From Arthrobacter globiformis (lineage in GTDB: Bacteria; Actinomycetota; Actinomycetes; Actinomycetales; Micrococcaceae): a stretch of 64,000 nt of DNA. A program made the translations under genes and the position numbers. Position 1 is the stretch's first letter, and every line of letters starts with the position of its first letter. Location: positions 124,001 to 188,000 of the forward strand of contig NZ_JAUSYZ010000002.1 in the NCBI RefSeq assembly GCF_030817195.1, in the 5' to 3' direction. This document shows, piece by piece, positions 24,166 through 33,323 of this stretch. The notes beneath the pieces were generated by a model that had not been told where the DNA came from, ran no database searches, and was given only the letters and a program-made list of their open reading frames with translations.

Positions 24166-24921
24166 CGTTGCGAGACGCAGAGGTTTCGAGGCAGCGAGCT
24201 GGATTGGGAGAAGGAGTCGGCGCCCGCATGCTGCTCCTCAGGGGGACAACCTTGGTGTAGCGAATCCGCCCCCGATGATGGGAAAGACGGGCGTAAGAAG
24301 ACCGGCCCGGAAAGGCTGGGGGAGACATTCCGGGACGGCCAAGTTCATTAGATCTTCTTCTGGGCAGGCGAGTCCACTTCTGCGCGGCGAGGGCACGGGC
24401 GATGTAGGCAATCTGGCCGGTGCTCGCTTTCAGTCAGCTCGCCGTTACCTGCGACAGGACCTTCTCCTGGACATCCCGCGGCTTGCCGGTGCTGTATCCG
24501 CGCCAATTCACTCATTCCACTTGACGCGCGCCGTCGCACATCCTTGGAATTGGAATTGGAATTGGAATTGGAATGGGAATGGGAATGGCCCTGGGCCTAA
24601 GGGGGCAGGTAGCGATCGCTGCCCCGACATTCTATGACCGGTTCCCGTCCTGGTTCTCCACCATCTCTGTACCTAAACTGCATCCACTGAAGTGCGGGTG
24701 GGGCGGGCGCTTCCGTCGCCCATCTCCCTGCCGGGCCGGGCACAGGGCACCGCAGCCATCCCGGTGGACATCCAGCCCGCCGCCGGTCTCAAAGTCGCTC
24801 AACTGCTCTGGCTCGTCGGCACGCAGGGAACTGTAGTTTTGGGACCAGCGGGAGAGCACTTCCGTGCCGCCGGCGCCGTAAAGCCCGCGGGTGAGATGAA
24901 GAGTTGCTAGGGGCAGCGGGC
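24166..24921. other. Gene-free stretch with hexanucleotide microsatellite
   Basis: No convincing coding sequence. At 24,544-24,588 there is a run of (TTGGAA) and (TGGGAA) units, about seven copies, which creates an artificial Trp-Asn repeat in one frame. The rest has mixed frames and no recognised family. Confidence 0.6.
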
Positions 24922-25061
24922 ATGGCAACAGGCACGGTTGAATGGTTCAACTCGGAAAAGGGCTTCGGTTTCATAGCCCCTGATGACGGCTCAGCCGACG
25001 CTTCGCCCATTACTTCGCGATCGCTTCCAGCGGTTACCGCTCCCTGGAGGAGAACCAGAAA
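24922..25061 (+). pseudogene. Cold-shock protein (CspA family), frameshifted and truncated
   Basis: Starts MATGTVEWFNSEKGFGFIAP, the classic RNP1-bearing start (GFGFI) of bacterial cold-shock proteins. The frame breaks in the GSAD stretch near 24,999. One missing base restores FAHY, then AIASSGYRSLEENQK, after which homology ends at about 25,061, losing the final beta-strands. It is non-functional as it stands. Confidence 0.85.
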
Positions 25062-25203
25062 AGAAGCGCGATGATCGGGGACCGTTATGGGGGAGGGGTG
25101 CCTCCGCTCTGATGCTGCTTGTGCGCTAAAGGCGCAGTGGCGCTCTTCGATGAAAGCCAACCGCCCGATAGGCAGCCCTGGCGTCGGCATCCCTCCCGGT
25201 CTG

Positions 25204-25632
25204 TTAGGCGCTGATCTGCTGTTGAGCACCCGCTCTGGAGGTGATTTCGATCTTCCGCGGCTGTGCCTTCTCGGCCATGGGGATGCGAACGGTCAGGACG
25301 CCGCCGCCGTCGTAGCTGGCTGTCACGTTTTCGGTATCCAGCGCTTCGCCCAGCATCAGTTGCCGGTTAAAGACACCACGCGGCCGCTCCGCAGCAATCA
25401 GTTCGACGCCTTTACCAACGGTGTCCTTGCGCTCGGCGCGGATGGTCAGAACGTTCCGCTCAACATTCAGATCGATCGACTCCGTCTCAACCCCGGGCAG
25501 ATCAACCGCCACCACGAATTCGTTGCCTTCACGCCAGGCATCCAAAGCCATTGCGGCAGGACGCGCCGCCGTGCCCAGTACCTGCTGGGCCAGCCGGTCG
25601 AACTGGCGGAACGGATCGCTCATCATCAACAT
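25204..25632 (-). CDS. Small heat-shock protein, Hsp20/alpha-crystallin family
   Basis: 142 residues. ATG 25632 follows AGGAGG with 7-nt spacing. The alpha-crystallin domain spans about residues 32-130: EFVVAVDLPGVETESIDL, VLTIRAERK and the terminal strand GVLTVRIPMAE. A short variable tail follows. It holds unfolding proteins in a refoldable state in the cytosol. The AT-rich leader has inverted ATCTAT/ATAGAT words (25,667-25,688), a possible regulatory site, but no HAIR or CIRCE element is seen. Confidence 0.9.
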   Translation of the reverse strand: MLMMSDPFRQFDRLAQQVLGTAARPAAMALDAWREGNEFVVAVDLPGVETESIDLNVERNVLTIRAERKDTVGKGVELIAAERPRGVFNRQLMLGEALDTENVTASYDGGGVLTVRIPMAEKAQPRKIEITSRAGAQQQISA

Positions 25633-25688
25633 GACATACCTCCTGGATCATCAAATGAACCGGATCTATATCCGCTGACATAGATTTA

Positions 25689-26696
25689 TATAGCACCGGG
25701 ACCAAAAGCTGACAAGAGGTTGCCGACAAGAATTTCCCGCACTTGAGCTGCAAGCCGGATCAGGAGGGTCGCAGGCAACGCCGCGAATACTTCTACGCGG
25801 TACCAGCGTCATGACGGGCAATCGCTCATCACGTGCGGCGGGTCTCGCAAATAGTTCTCAAAATGATCGCGCCGAGACAGGAGCTCGAGTTGAGTTTTGA
25901 GAAGCGGACCCAATGGCTGCCTCCTAACGGCGGCGCCAGAGTGTCCGCCACCCGAGACCAAACCTTGGGCCGCGGTTAGCCGCCATAAGAGGTACAGGAT
26001 GGATGCGTCGCATCTTGCCAGGCGGCGGAAGTCGCCGCCCCTGCCCGCGCGATCCCGCGGCCCGGACCTATTCCGCTGCCGGCCATTCTGGCTGAGGACT
26101 TTGGTAGGGGTGACCGGGCTGGCGCCGGGCATATCTTGCTCAGGGGAGAGGCCTTTGCGACCACGGCATGGTGAACAGGCCTATCGGCTAGTGGGTAAAG
26201 CGGCCGGATGCTGCACTGGAGACACCCCTTGATTCCACCCTCGCGCGCCTTCGCCTGAGCAGAAGACAGTGGCAGGTCATTAATTCGTTGGGCTCCGGCC
26301 CATCACACCCGTCGAACGGGCGGACGTCCTGCGCTCTCTCAACGCAGCCAACGGCGGTGCCGCCCAAGGGAGACCTTGGTGACCCTCTGTTCAAAAGATT
26401 GCCGCCTGTGTGTTCTGCGGGACGGCTCAAACTGGAGCGCTGATGTTCGGGTCGCCCCAGTCCGGCGGTGGTTCCAGAATGGTCTTGTAGTCCCCGGTGA
26501 TTGCCGCCTAAAAAGTCTGTGCGAGGCGAGAGCGACCAGATTAAGGTCGGGACAGAGTGACCCGCCAGGCGGAAAGGCATGGCGATGGGCACGCTTCCAT
26601 GCAAACTCAGCCGATGCCCTCAGTTTCTCGGGCTTGTCCGGCGCCTTTCACCCCGCAGGCTGTTAGCGTGAAGTCCCAGCCAATGAAGGAGGAGCT
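25689..26696. other. Gene-free stretch
   Basis: Upstream of the Hsp20 leader, several short frames are open on both strands, but none has a ribosome site, recognisable motif or sensible codon pattern. Base composition is more even than in the surrounding genes, suggesting decayed or inserted sequence. Confidence 0.5.
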
Positions 26697-26864
26697 ATGA
26701 CGATCAGTTCACCTGACTCAATGCCCGAGGACGAGCCGCACAAGGGCGCGGCCGACGGCGGGATTCCCGAGGGCGGGGACGGGATCGGTATCGCTGCTGA
26801 TTCTGAGCCCAACACATTTGAACCCGAAGAAGACCCTGAGGCCACGGAGGAACCAGGCCGCTAG
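26697..26864 (+). CDS. Small acidic protein (55 aa)
   Basis: ATG 26697 follows an excellent AAGGAGG. The product is strongly acidic and low-complexity (GGIPEGGDGIGIAAD, then FEPEEDPEATEEPGR), with no Cys, no helix-forming run and no signal. It shares style with the 60-aa protein at 27,324. Such tiny acidic proteins recur in Arthrobacter relatives; function unknown. Confidence 0.6.
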   Translation: MTISSPDSMPEDEPHKGAADGGIPEGGDGIGIAADSEPNTFEPEEDPEATEEPGR

Positions 26865-27323
26865 GGCGCCGTTTGAGGTGAATGCTCGGCCACCCTTTCA
26901 AATCGGGCTGCGCATGCTGCTGTTCAAATCGGGCTGCTCACCGTGCTGCTTGGGAACCGGACGCGAACTTACGGCCGAGGCGGGTTAATGGCAATCGGGC
27001 TGGCCTGGACGGGTGAGACGGTTCAGGCGCTAGAAACCACACAGTTTTACGCTGTGTGGAGCTCTGCCTGCCCACAAGAGCTCTGCCGTTGCCGTCTTGC
27101 CGCCGAAGCGGACAGAATCCGTTAGCTCGAGCTCTGCGTTCCGCTGCGCCCCGTCGAGGAAGCAGTGCTCCTGGGCAGTAAAACGTCAGACACGAGACTG
27201 CCAGTTGCCCGATCTGCGACATTTGGTAAGTTTACTGATTATTACCACATGCCACGGACTTTGGTCCTCGGCCAACCAGATCATCGAGACCAGCAGTATC
27301 AGCAACGCTCAGCAGGAGGAAGC
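26865..27323. other. Gene-free stretch
   Basis: Contains AAATCGGGCTGC twice (26,899 and 26,926 region), a short direct repeat, and otherwise no supported gene or RNA. Confidence 0.4.
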
Positions 27324-27506
27324 ATGACACAGGAAAACCACGAGCTGGCTGAACCCGAGATGATTCTCGGCGGCGATTCCGAGGAGTCTGCGCCGGCTTC
27401 CTCGGGCTCCGGCCAGGAAGCCGCAGGCATCCCGAACGGCAGTGGCAACGACCTGCCCCAGGAGAAATCGCCCAATGACGAGGACGAAAGCTTCGACGCC
27501 GGATAA
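27324..27506 (+). CDS. Small acidic protein (60 aa)
   Basis: ATG 27324 behind CAGGAGGAAGC. The product is acidic and Ser/Gly-rich (MILGGDSEESAPASSG, ending NDEDESFDAG), probably disordered. It is similar in composition to the 55-aa protein upstream, which may reflect a family of stress-related small acidic proteins. It precedes a TetR gene by 14 nt and may be co-transcribed with it. Confidence 0.6.
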   Translation: MTQENHELAEPEMILGGDSEESAPASSGSGQEAAGIPNGSGNDLPQEKSPNDEDESFDAG

Positions 27507-27520
27507 GGCGCATCATCAGA

Positions 27521-28171
27521 GTGCCGCAACCAGGGAAGCAGCCCGGAACTTCCAATCCTGCGATCAACTCGACTCGGTCGCGAAGCTCTGACGCAGCCCA
27601 CGGGCGTGCCCTGGTTACCAGAGCACGTGTCCTCAGTAACGCGTACGAACTGTTTTCCCGGCGGAGTATCCGGGATGTCGGCGTTAACGAGCTGATCGAG
27701 ACCTCCGGGGTTGCGAAGTCGACCTTCTACCGGCACTTCCCGTCGAAGGACGACTTGATCAAGGCCGTTCTGGCCTTCCAGCACGAGGTCTGGTTCGAGG
27801 AAATCGTTGCCGAGGCACAGCGTCGCAGCGACACTCCAGAAGAGGAATTGCTGGTCATCTTCGATGTCTTCGCGGACCGGCTCGGCAGCGGAGGCTACAA
27901 ATCCAACATGCTTATCAGGGTCCTCATGGAAATGGGCCCTGACCATCCCCTGGGCATGGCCAGCGTCGAATACCTCGCCAGGATCAGGGGGCACGTGCGG
28001 GTTTTGGCCGAGGGCGGCGGGCTGGAGCGCTGCCACCTGTTCGCCCGGGCGTGGCATCTGCTGCTGAAGGGCTCCATCATCTCCACAATGGAAGGCGACC
28101 GGAAGGCCACCGAACTAGCCAAGCAGATGGCCTCGTGCCTCATCGAGCGCCACCGCCGCGCCGGGCTCTAA
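27521..28171 (+). CDS. TetR/AcrR-family transcriptional regulator
   Basis: 216 residues. The HTH is at about residues 35-80 (RARVLSNAYELFSRRSIRDVG, then TSGVAKSTFYRHFPSKDDL). The C-terminal domain is typical of the YcdC/RutR-like type (LIRVLMEMGPDHPLG). The start is taken as GTG 27521. The neighbours give no clear target; autoregulation with the small acidic gene is possible. Confidence 0.85.
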   Translation: MPQPGKQPGTSNPAINSTRSRSSDAAHGRALVTRARVLSNAYELFSRRSIRDVGVNELIETSGVAKSTFYRHFPSKDDLIKAVLAFQHEVWFEEIVAEAQRRSDTPEEELLVIFDVFADRLGSGGYKSNMLIRVLMEMGPDHPLGMASVEYLARIRGHVRVLAEGGGLERCHLFARAWHLLLKGSIISTMEGDRKATELAKQMASCLIERHRRAGL

Positions 28172-28208
28172 CTTTGGTGCGCTGACAAGAGAGCAGTCCT
28201 GGGGAGTA

Positions 28209-28253
28209 TGTCAACTGATTCAGGACCACTGAGACGGCCTGATCCAGGACCAC
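28209..28253. repeat. Pair of direct repeats, possible IS end remnant
   Basis: CTGATTCAGGACCACTG and CTGATCCAGGACCACCG lie 25 bp apart, the first preceded by TGTCAA. Staggered repeats beginning TG are typical of IS21-type ends. No istAB genes remain nearby. No gene is seen in 28,254-28,787. Confidence 0.35.
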
Positions 28254-28522
28254 CGGGCGTTCCGTTGCAGGAACCTCTACTGGGACGTTTTCACGGGACC
28301 CGGTGACGGCAAGATCATGGCATCTGCCATGACCGTCCGTGGCGGCATCGCGTTGCTATCAGCGGCCGTGAAGGACCAGCAGCAATCGACTCGGCAGAAG
28401 TCTTAGCGATCCCCTGCCCCGGCCGGGCCTCGTGCACTGCAAGGTCTTCTACCTTTTTCCCAAGGCGGCCGATGAGAATGATCTTGCCGGGTTGGATACC
28501 TGTCAGCACAGGAACCGGTAAC

Positions 28523-28562
28523 GGCACCGGGGCCGGTACAGTCCTCCCCGGACCCGGTGCCC
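28523..28562. repeat. Hairpin repeat, copy 1
   Basis: GGCACCGGGG and CCCGGTGCCCC flank a centre containing TACAGTCCTCCCC. A close relative lies at 29,288-29,325. The pair looks like a small palindromic intergenic repeat. Confidence 0.5.
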
Positions 28563-28787
28563 CCGCCGGAAACCGGCAGGGTGGGGTGTGCCGAGTGTGG
28601 ACCGGCGGCCGACTGGGTGAGCCTCCTAGCATGGGGAACCAACGGGACCGCCCGCCGCCGGCACGGCGTCACACTACGCCCTCGTGACTTGGAATAGCTG
28701 TATTGCGAGGGCCCCAACGGGTCCCACCTTTCCCCAAGGGGCGCAGGACAGACTTCTCTCGATGTTCCGACCTGCGAAGGGATAGTC

Positions 28788-28940
28788 ATGGATGAAAGCA
28801 GCGGCAAACCGCCCGCGGTGGGGTTCTCGATCGCAATGGTCATCGTTGTCCTGTTGGTAGCCGTCGCGGTGTGGTTCGGCATCCCTGTCCTGGCGCAATT
28901 CCTAGGTCACGCTTGGGATAGGCTCTTTGGCCACAGATAG
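28788..28940 (+). CDS. Small single-helix membrane protein (50 aa)
   Basis: ATG 28788 after GAAGGGATAG. The polar N-terminus (MDESSGKPPAVG) is followed by one long hydrophobic helix (SIAMVIVVLLVAVAVWFGIP) and a short tail with HAWDRLFGHR. No family recognised. Confidence 0.5.
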   Translation: MDESSGKPPAVGFSIAMVIVVLLVAVAVWFGIPVLAQFLGHAWDRLFGHR

Positions 28941-29287
28941 AAATATCCGTACTGGCCGTGCTCCGACGTTCATCAGCAACGGGTTCTCACCTCAGCCGTG
29001 GCCCAAGCGACCTGCGGCAGCAGCGCGGAGGATCTTGCGCTGCTGAAGCGGCCGAAGGCGGGCGCACGAATGTCCCAAGTGCGGCTGTGACAGTTTTGTA
29101 TGGCCCCGGTAATACGGTAATTCTCCGCCCCACATCATGAAACGCCGATCGAACGCGCAGCCCACGGCCACACCCCTCAAGCAGGCGGCGGTTGGACGTG
29201 GGAGGCCGCGCTTCCAAGGTTTTCCAACGCCGCCAGATGATCATTGGTTTTGCCGGTTTCGAACCTGCCAGCTCGGAGGCCGGCAAT

Positions 29288-29325
29288 GGCACCGGGGAAG
29301 GTGCAGTCCTCCCGAACCCGGTGCC
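29288..29325. repeat. Hairpin repeat, copy 2
   Basis: GGCACCGGGG ... CCCGGTGCC with a centre containing GTGCAGTCCTCCC; the same palindrome and near-identical loop as at 28,523. The surrounding 28,941-29,403 has no supported gene. Confidence 0.5.
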
Positions 29326-29403
29326 TTCGAAAGGAATCGTCCTCTCAAGCAGAACCCGGTGCGCCGTCGTTGAGAGTCACCCTGCCGATGACCAGGGTCC
29401 CCC

Positions 29404-29565
29404 TCAGGCCGCCGTGTGGAGCTCGAGGCTTGTGTCCGCGATGTGCAGGTGGTCGCCACTGATGACGAGGATCCTGCCCGAGCGTGCTACCGCCCCGACC
29501 CATTCAGCGTCGTCAGGGTTCTGCGGGTCGAGCTGTTCCCGATAGAGGACTTCTCTTTCGTTCAT
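29404..29565 (-). CDS. Small protein related to the C-terminus of the neighbouring 29,724 gene
   Basis: About 53 residues from ATG 29565. The segment LDPQNPDDAEW...RSGRILVISGDHL parallels LDTRCPDDAAWLEAA...GRVLVISGDNL at the end of the protein at 29,724-30,464, so the two share a small domain of unknown function. It could be a stand-alone domain or a duplicated remnant. Confidence 0.5.
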   Translation of the reverse strand: MNEREVLYREQLDPQNPDDAEWVGAVARSGRILVISGDHLHIADTSLELHTAA

Positions 29566-29723
29566 GGGGCAGGTTTCGGGACACCATCCGGGACGGTCCA
29601 GATACGCGGGACCCGCTGTCATTTTCCGAAGTGGCCTGCACGGAATGTTCGAAGTCGCTTGCGCTGTGCGCCCTGGTTTTGAAGGGGATGCTCACTGGCC
29701 GGCACCGTGCCGGCGGGATCTGG

Positions 29724-30464
29724 TCACGTGAGGGCGGGGACGGTGCCGGTGACCAGCGTGCCAAGCCGTGCCGCCGCGTTCAGCTGCAGGGCAGTTTCCG
29801 TGAACATCAGATTGTCCCCGCTGATGACCAGGACGCGCCCTGCCCTGGCTGCTTCCAGCCATGCGGCATCATCCGGGCACCGGGTGTCCAGCTGCTGGGA
29901 GTGCATCAGCACGCCGTCGACGTGGAGTTGAACTGTTCCGCTGGCCGCCACTGCGCACGTGCAGGTGTCCCGCACGGGGACGGCTTGCCGCAGGATTTCG
30001 GTGTAGCTGGCATTGAAAGATAATTGAAAGCCGTGGTTGAGCAGGGCCGAGACCAGAACTGAGGTCATCTCCCCGCCGGGTTCCCCGAAAACCATATTCG
30101 GCACCAGTGTGTAGGCCAGTACAGCGACGTCTCTTCCGGACGTGCCCCTGCTGGCGAGGATTAGCCGGGCGCCCACTGATGCAGGGTCCGCGGCAACACC
30201 GGCGGCCTCACGTATTGTCAGGCCGGGTTCCTGACATTGCAGGTGACAGATGGAATGGTCGAAGGTGAGGCAGATGATTCCGTCCAGGTCCCGGCCCTCG
30301 GTGATGTCCACGCTCAGGGACAGGGCCGCCCCGGGGCCCAGCGGCAGTTGGCATGCTGTGCAGCGGCTGGCCAGGGCAATGACCGTTGCGATGTACTGCG
30401 CGGTGTCCCTGCCCTTGAAGGCCTCTAATCTTCTGTCCCAGGCAACGTTGTTGGTGACAGGCAT
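29724..30464 (-). CDS. Uncharacterised protein with zinc-like Cys cluster and C-terminal small domain
   Basis: About 246 residues from ATG 30464; an upstream ATG at 30,554 is possible but adds a low-complexity leader. The N-terminal region has CTACQLPLGPG and a later HSICHLQC, a spacing that could bind zinc. A middle alpha/beta segment follows. The last 60 residues (CPDDAAWLEAARAGRVLVISGD) form the domain duplicated in the neighbouring small gene. No membrane helix. Function unknown. Confidence 0.6.
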   Translation of the reverse strand: MPVTNNVAWDRRLEAFKGRDTAQYIATVIALASRCTACQLPLGPGAALSLSVDITEGRDLDGIICLTFDHSICHLQCQEPGLTIREAAGVAADPASVGARLILASRGTSGRDVAVLAYTLVPNMVFGEPGGEMTSVLVSALLNHGFQLSFNASYTEILRQAVPVRDTCTCAVAASGTVQLHVDGVLMHSQQLDTRCPDDAAWLEAARAGRVLVISGDNLMFTETALQLNAAARLGTLVTGTVPALT

Positions 30465-30977
30465 TTCCGGTCCAATCCGTGACGCCGCTTCGGTGACGCG
30501 GGGCCCGGTGGGCGTCGGCGCTCCTGAAGCGGAAGGGGGGGCCGGGCTTGGCATGGACGGGAGGGTGTGCCCTGCCGAGCCCGGCGCACTGACCGGAACC
30601 TGATACGGCTTTAACTTCCCGGCCAGATACCGACAGCTTGACGCCAGCGGGTTCGGAAAAGCCGGTGAACCTTATGACGTCCGGGCCCCGGATGCCGGTG
30701 ATGGCCCCGCAACCGTGGCGTGCTGATCGGAACAAGGGGGGCACTTACAGGCCTGTGCCGCCCTTGCCGCCATGGGGATTACCGGCTATTCCCAGCGTTT
30801 TTGGCAGAACGTGTCTCCACGGCCCGAAAGAACAAAGCCCGGGCTAAGACGGACTGACAGTGAGACGGACTGACAGTGATAGGTGCGCCAGCGGCCAAGG
30901 GATGGCATCGCAATGTAACGCCCATGCTCCGGGTCGGCGTAGTGCTGTCGTCGGGCTTTTTTGGTCGAGGGCAGGGG
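30465..30977. other. Gene-poor stretch with 16-bp tandem repeat
   Basis: AGACGGACTGACAGTG is perfectly duplicated at 30,847-30,862 and 30,863-30,878, downstream of the multicopper oxidase gene end. It may be a protein-binding site or replication slippage. Nothing else is supported here. Confidence 0.6.
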
Positions 30978-33323
30978 TCAGGTGGCGGTGACGGTGACGG
31001 TTTTGGTTGCGAGCCTCTGCCCAGTGATCCAGTGCAGGAAGTCAACGGAAATGGTGTATTTTCCCGCGGCGGGGGGCCGGAGCAGGAAGTCGTATTTCTC
31101 GGCTGCACTGGCTTTGATGAGGCTGGTGAGCAGGGGCTGGCCGGCCATCGAGGGGTGCACCGCGGGCCCGTTCGGGTTGGGGGTGTTCCAGAAGGGGCGG
31201 CCGTCGTGGGCGACCAGTTCCGCGATGGGGGCCGGCCGGCCTGCGGCGTCGGTAAAGCGCGTGAGGGTGGGGAAGTAGTCGACGTTGACCATCCGCACCA
31301 GCGTGGGGTGCTTGCTTCCCCCGGCGACGTTAGCCCGCATGGAGGAGATGCTCCAGACAATGTCATCACCGACCGGCCTGCTGGCCAGTGCCCCGCCGAG
31401 GAGGAAGAAGTGCCTGGGCTCGAAGCGGTTCAGGCCCACGTCCTCGCCCGAGAGCCCCGCGGCGTGGTTCAGCTCATGCCATCGCGGATCGAGGGAGTAG
31501 GGCCCGATCAGGGTCTCCGTGGCGATGTCATACAGCGGACCGTTCACAGAATGACGCCGTGTCCCGGCCGGCCAGGGAGAGGTGGCGCTGGGGGATGGAT
31601 CGACGATGACCGCCCCGAACATCCCCATCTGGACGTGCAGCGGGGTGTTGACATGGCAGTGATAGAAATAGGTTCCCGCGGCCCCGCGGTTGGGGTTGCC
31701 GGGCACGCCCACCTCCGGCCGCCACTGGTAGGTGTAATGCCCGGTGACTTCGAAGGACGTGTGGCCCACGCCGTCGTTGCGGGGATCGGGTTCGAGACCG
31801 TGCCAGTGGATGGTGTGGACCCTTTTGCCCGGCTTGACCGTGCCGTGGAAGATCTGGCCCTCCGTTAGCCGCAGCGACGGCCCTGGTAGCTGGCGCCCCA
31901 GTTTGTCGGACTCAAAGCTCCACACCTCGTGCTCGGAGCCGTCCGGGAACGGCATTTTCCGGTTGAAGAAGTCGAACTCCATGGCGACGTCCGGCGGCAG
32001 GGCATGCTCAGTCTCCGGTGCGCCCTCATGGGGCTGGTCGGAAGCGAAGTCCACCTGGCTGCGGAACAACTCATGGGGATCCGCGGCGGTGGGCGGCGTG
32101 CCCGGGTCGGGGATGGTTTCGGCGGCCAGCGCCCAGTCCGCGACCAGCCCGCCGGGGTAGAGCCCTCCGGCGGCGGTCTGGGACGGCTCCGCATGGCAGT
32201 GCATCGGGTATTTCCAGTCCTCGTCCCGCGCTTCCCAGACGGCGTCCACCACCTCGGGCGGTCGGCGAACGGGAAGCATGGCTTCCTTCCGCTCCAGCGG
32301 CTGCAGCTGGACGGTGTCCTCCCACTGCTGCAGGACAACGTCACCGCCGGTAACACGGCCGCCGGAGCGGGGGAAATCGACTCCGTTGGCGCGCACCGTC
32401 CAAACGTGGTTGCCGTGGTAGTGCAGCGAATGCACCACGATTCCGGCGTTGACCATTCTCATCAGCTGCCCGGTGCGGATGGCACCGGGAGCAGGGGAGG
32501 CGCTGAAATCCCGCACATCGGTTTCCCGGGGAAATCCGGAGGCCAAGGTGTCCTCCTCGCGCCGTTCGTTCAGTTCCTTGTCCGTGCTGACTGCCAGCGC
32601 CTCAAAGCCTGAATGCCCGTTGATGGTGAAGTACCGGGGAACTGCCGGTGTCGTGGCCGGGTTAACGGTCTGTCCCCGTGAGGCGATCCGTGCCCACTGC
32701 GCGTCGACGTCGTGGCAGATCCACAGCCACTGCCGTTCGAACTCGGCCGCTCCGGGGGCGAGGCGCCAGGCGTTGCGGGGGTCTATCACCACCAGTGCAC
32801 CGAACAAACCCAGAGTCCTTTCAACTGGCTGGTTGCCCGGGTCGGTGAACAGATAGGTTCCAGGGGCCGGGGCCCTGAACTGAAAGAGCCTGGTCTTCCC
32901 CGGTGCGACCGGCCCCGAGCCCACGTCCGTGCCCGCGGTACCGGCACGGTGGAACCGGAGTTCGTGCGGTTGGGCCAGATGATTGTGCAGCAGTATGTGG
33001 ATGGTGCTGCCTGTTTCGGCGATCAGCGTCCGGTCCGGGAAGAAGCTGGCCCAGTACCCCCGCCGCACCAGGAACTCATTGCGGTTCGCCGGATCAGGGC
33101 GCAACGCCCTGGGCCTGCCCACCGGGGGTACCGGGGCGCCGAGCGGGTAGGTCCTGCTGGCGACCACCCGTCCGGCGGCGGTGATCACCCGGGGGCTCAT
33201 CACCAGTGCAGGCCGGGGATCGTTGACAGGCGTTGGCCGGTCGCCGAAGCCCCGATGATACACCAGTGACCCGTCCACCATCCGTACGAAACCCTCGTTG
33301 ATGTGGATATCAAGGGTGCTCAT
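30978..33323 (-). CDS. Multicopper oxidase
   Basis: 781 residues. Copper ligand motifs are in two cupredoxin sets: HSLHYHGNH (about 298-306) with YPMHCHAEPSQ (372-381), then HTIHWHG (503-509) with FYHCHVNTPLHVQMGM (553-568). HCH-x3-H-x3-GM is the type 1/trinuclear signature. Length, two motif sets and the absence of a signal peptide are unusual for a laccase and recall large metal oxidases. It oxidises a substrate (metal ion or phenolic, unknown) with O2 reduction to water. Its start overlaps the stop of the Tat-signal gene by 4 nt, so the two proteins are made together. Confidence 0.9.
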   Translation of the reverse strand: MSTLDIHINEGFVRMVDGSLVYHRGFGDRPTPVNDPRPALVMSPRVITAAGRVVASRTYPLGAPVPPVGRPRALRPDPANRNEFLVRRGYWASFFPDRTLIAETGSTIHILLHNHLAQPHELRFHRAGTAGTDVGSGPVAPGKTRLFQFRAPAPGTYLFTDPGNQPVERTLGLFGALVVIDPRNAWRLAPGAAEFERQWLWICHDVDAQWARIASRGQTVNPATTPAVPRYFTINGHSGFEALAVSTDKELNERREEDTLASGFPRETDVRDFSASPAPGAIRTGQLMRMVNAGIVVHSLHYHGNHVWTVRANGVDFPRSGGRVTGGDVVLQQWEDTVQLQPLERKEAMLPVRRPPEVVDAVWEARDEDWKYPMHCHAEPSQTAAGGLYPGGLVADWALAAETIPDPGTPPTAADPHELFRSQVDFASDQPHEGAPETEHALPPDVAMEFDFFNRKMPFPDGSEHEVWSFESDKLGRQLPGPSLRLTEGQIFHGTVKPGKRVHTIHWHGLEPDPRNDGVGHTSFEVTGHYTYQWRPEVGVPGNPNRGAAGTYFYHCHVNTPLHVQMGMFGAVIVDPSPSATSPWPAGTRRHSVNGPLYDIATETLIGPYSLDPRWHELNHAAGLSGEDVGLNRFEPRHFFLLGGALASRPVGDDIVWSISSMRANVAGGSKHPTLVRMVNVDYFPTLTRFTDAAGRPAPIAELVAHDGRPFWNTPNPNGPAVHPSMAGQPLLTSLIKASAAEKYDFLLRPPAAGKYTISVDFLHWITGQRLATKTVTVTAT

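Noticed and set aside
24137..24637. A plus-strand protein with a Trp-Asn repeat
   Set aside because: The repeat is a translation of the hexanucleotide microsatellite; no ribosome site or family support.
25809..26604. Two minus-strand proteins of about 107 and 138 residues
   Set aside because: No ribosome sites, no recognisable motif and even base use across codon positions.
30876..31868. Long plus-strand open frame opposite the multicopper oxidase
   Set aside because: Antisense shadow of a GC-rich gene with complete copper motifs on the other strand.
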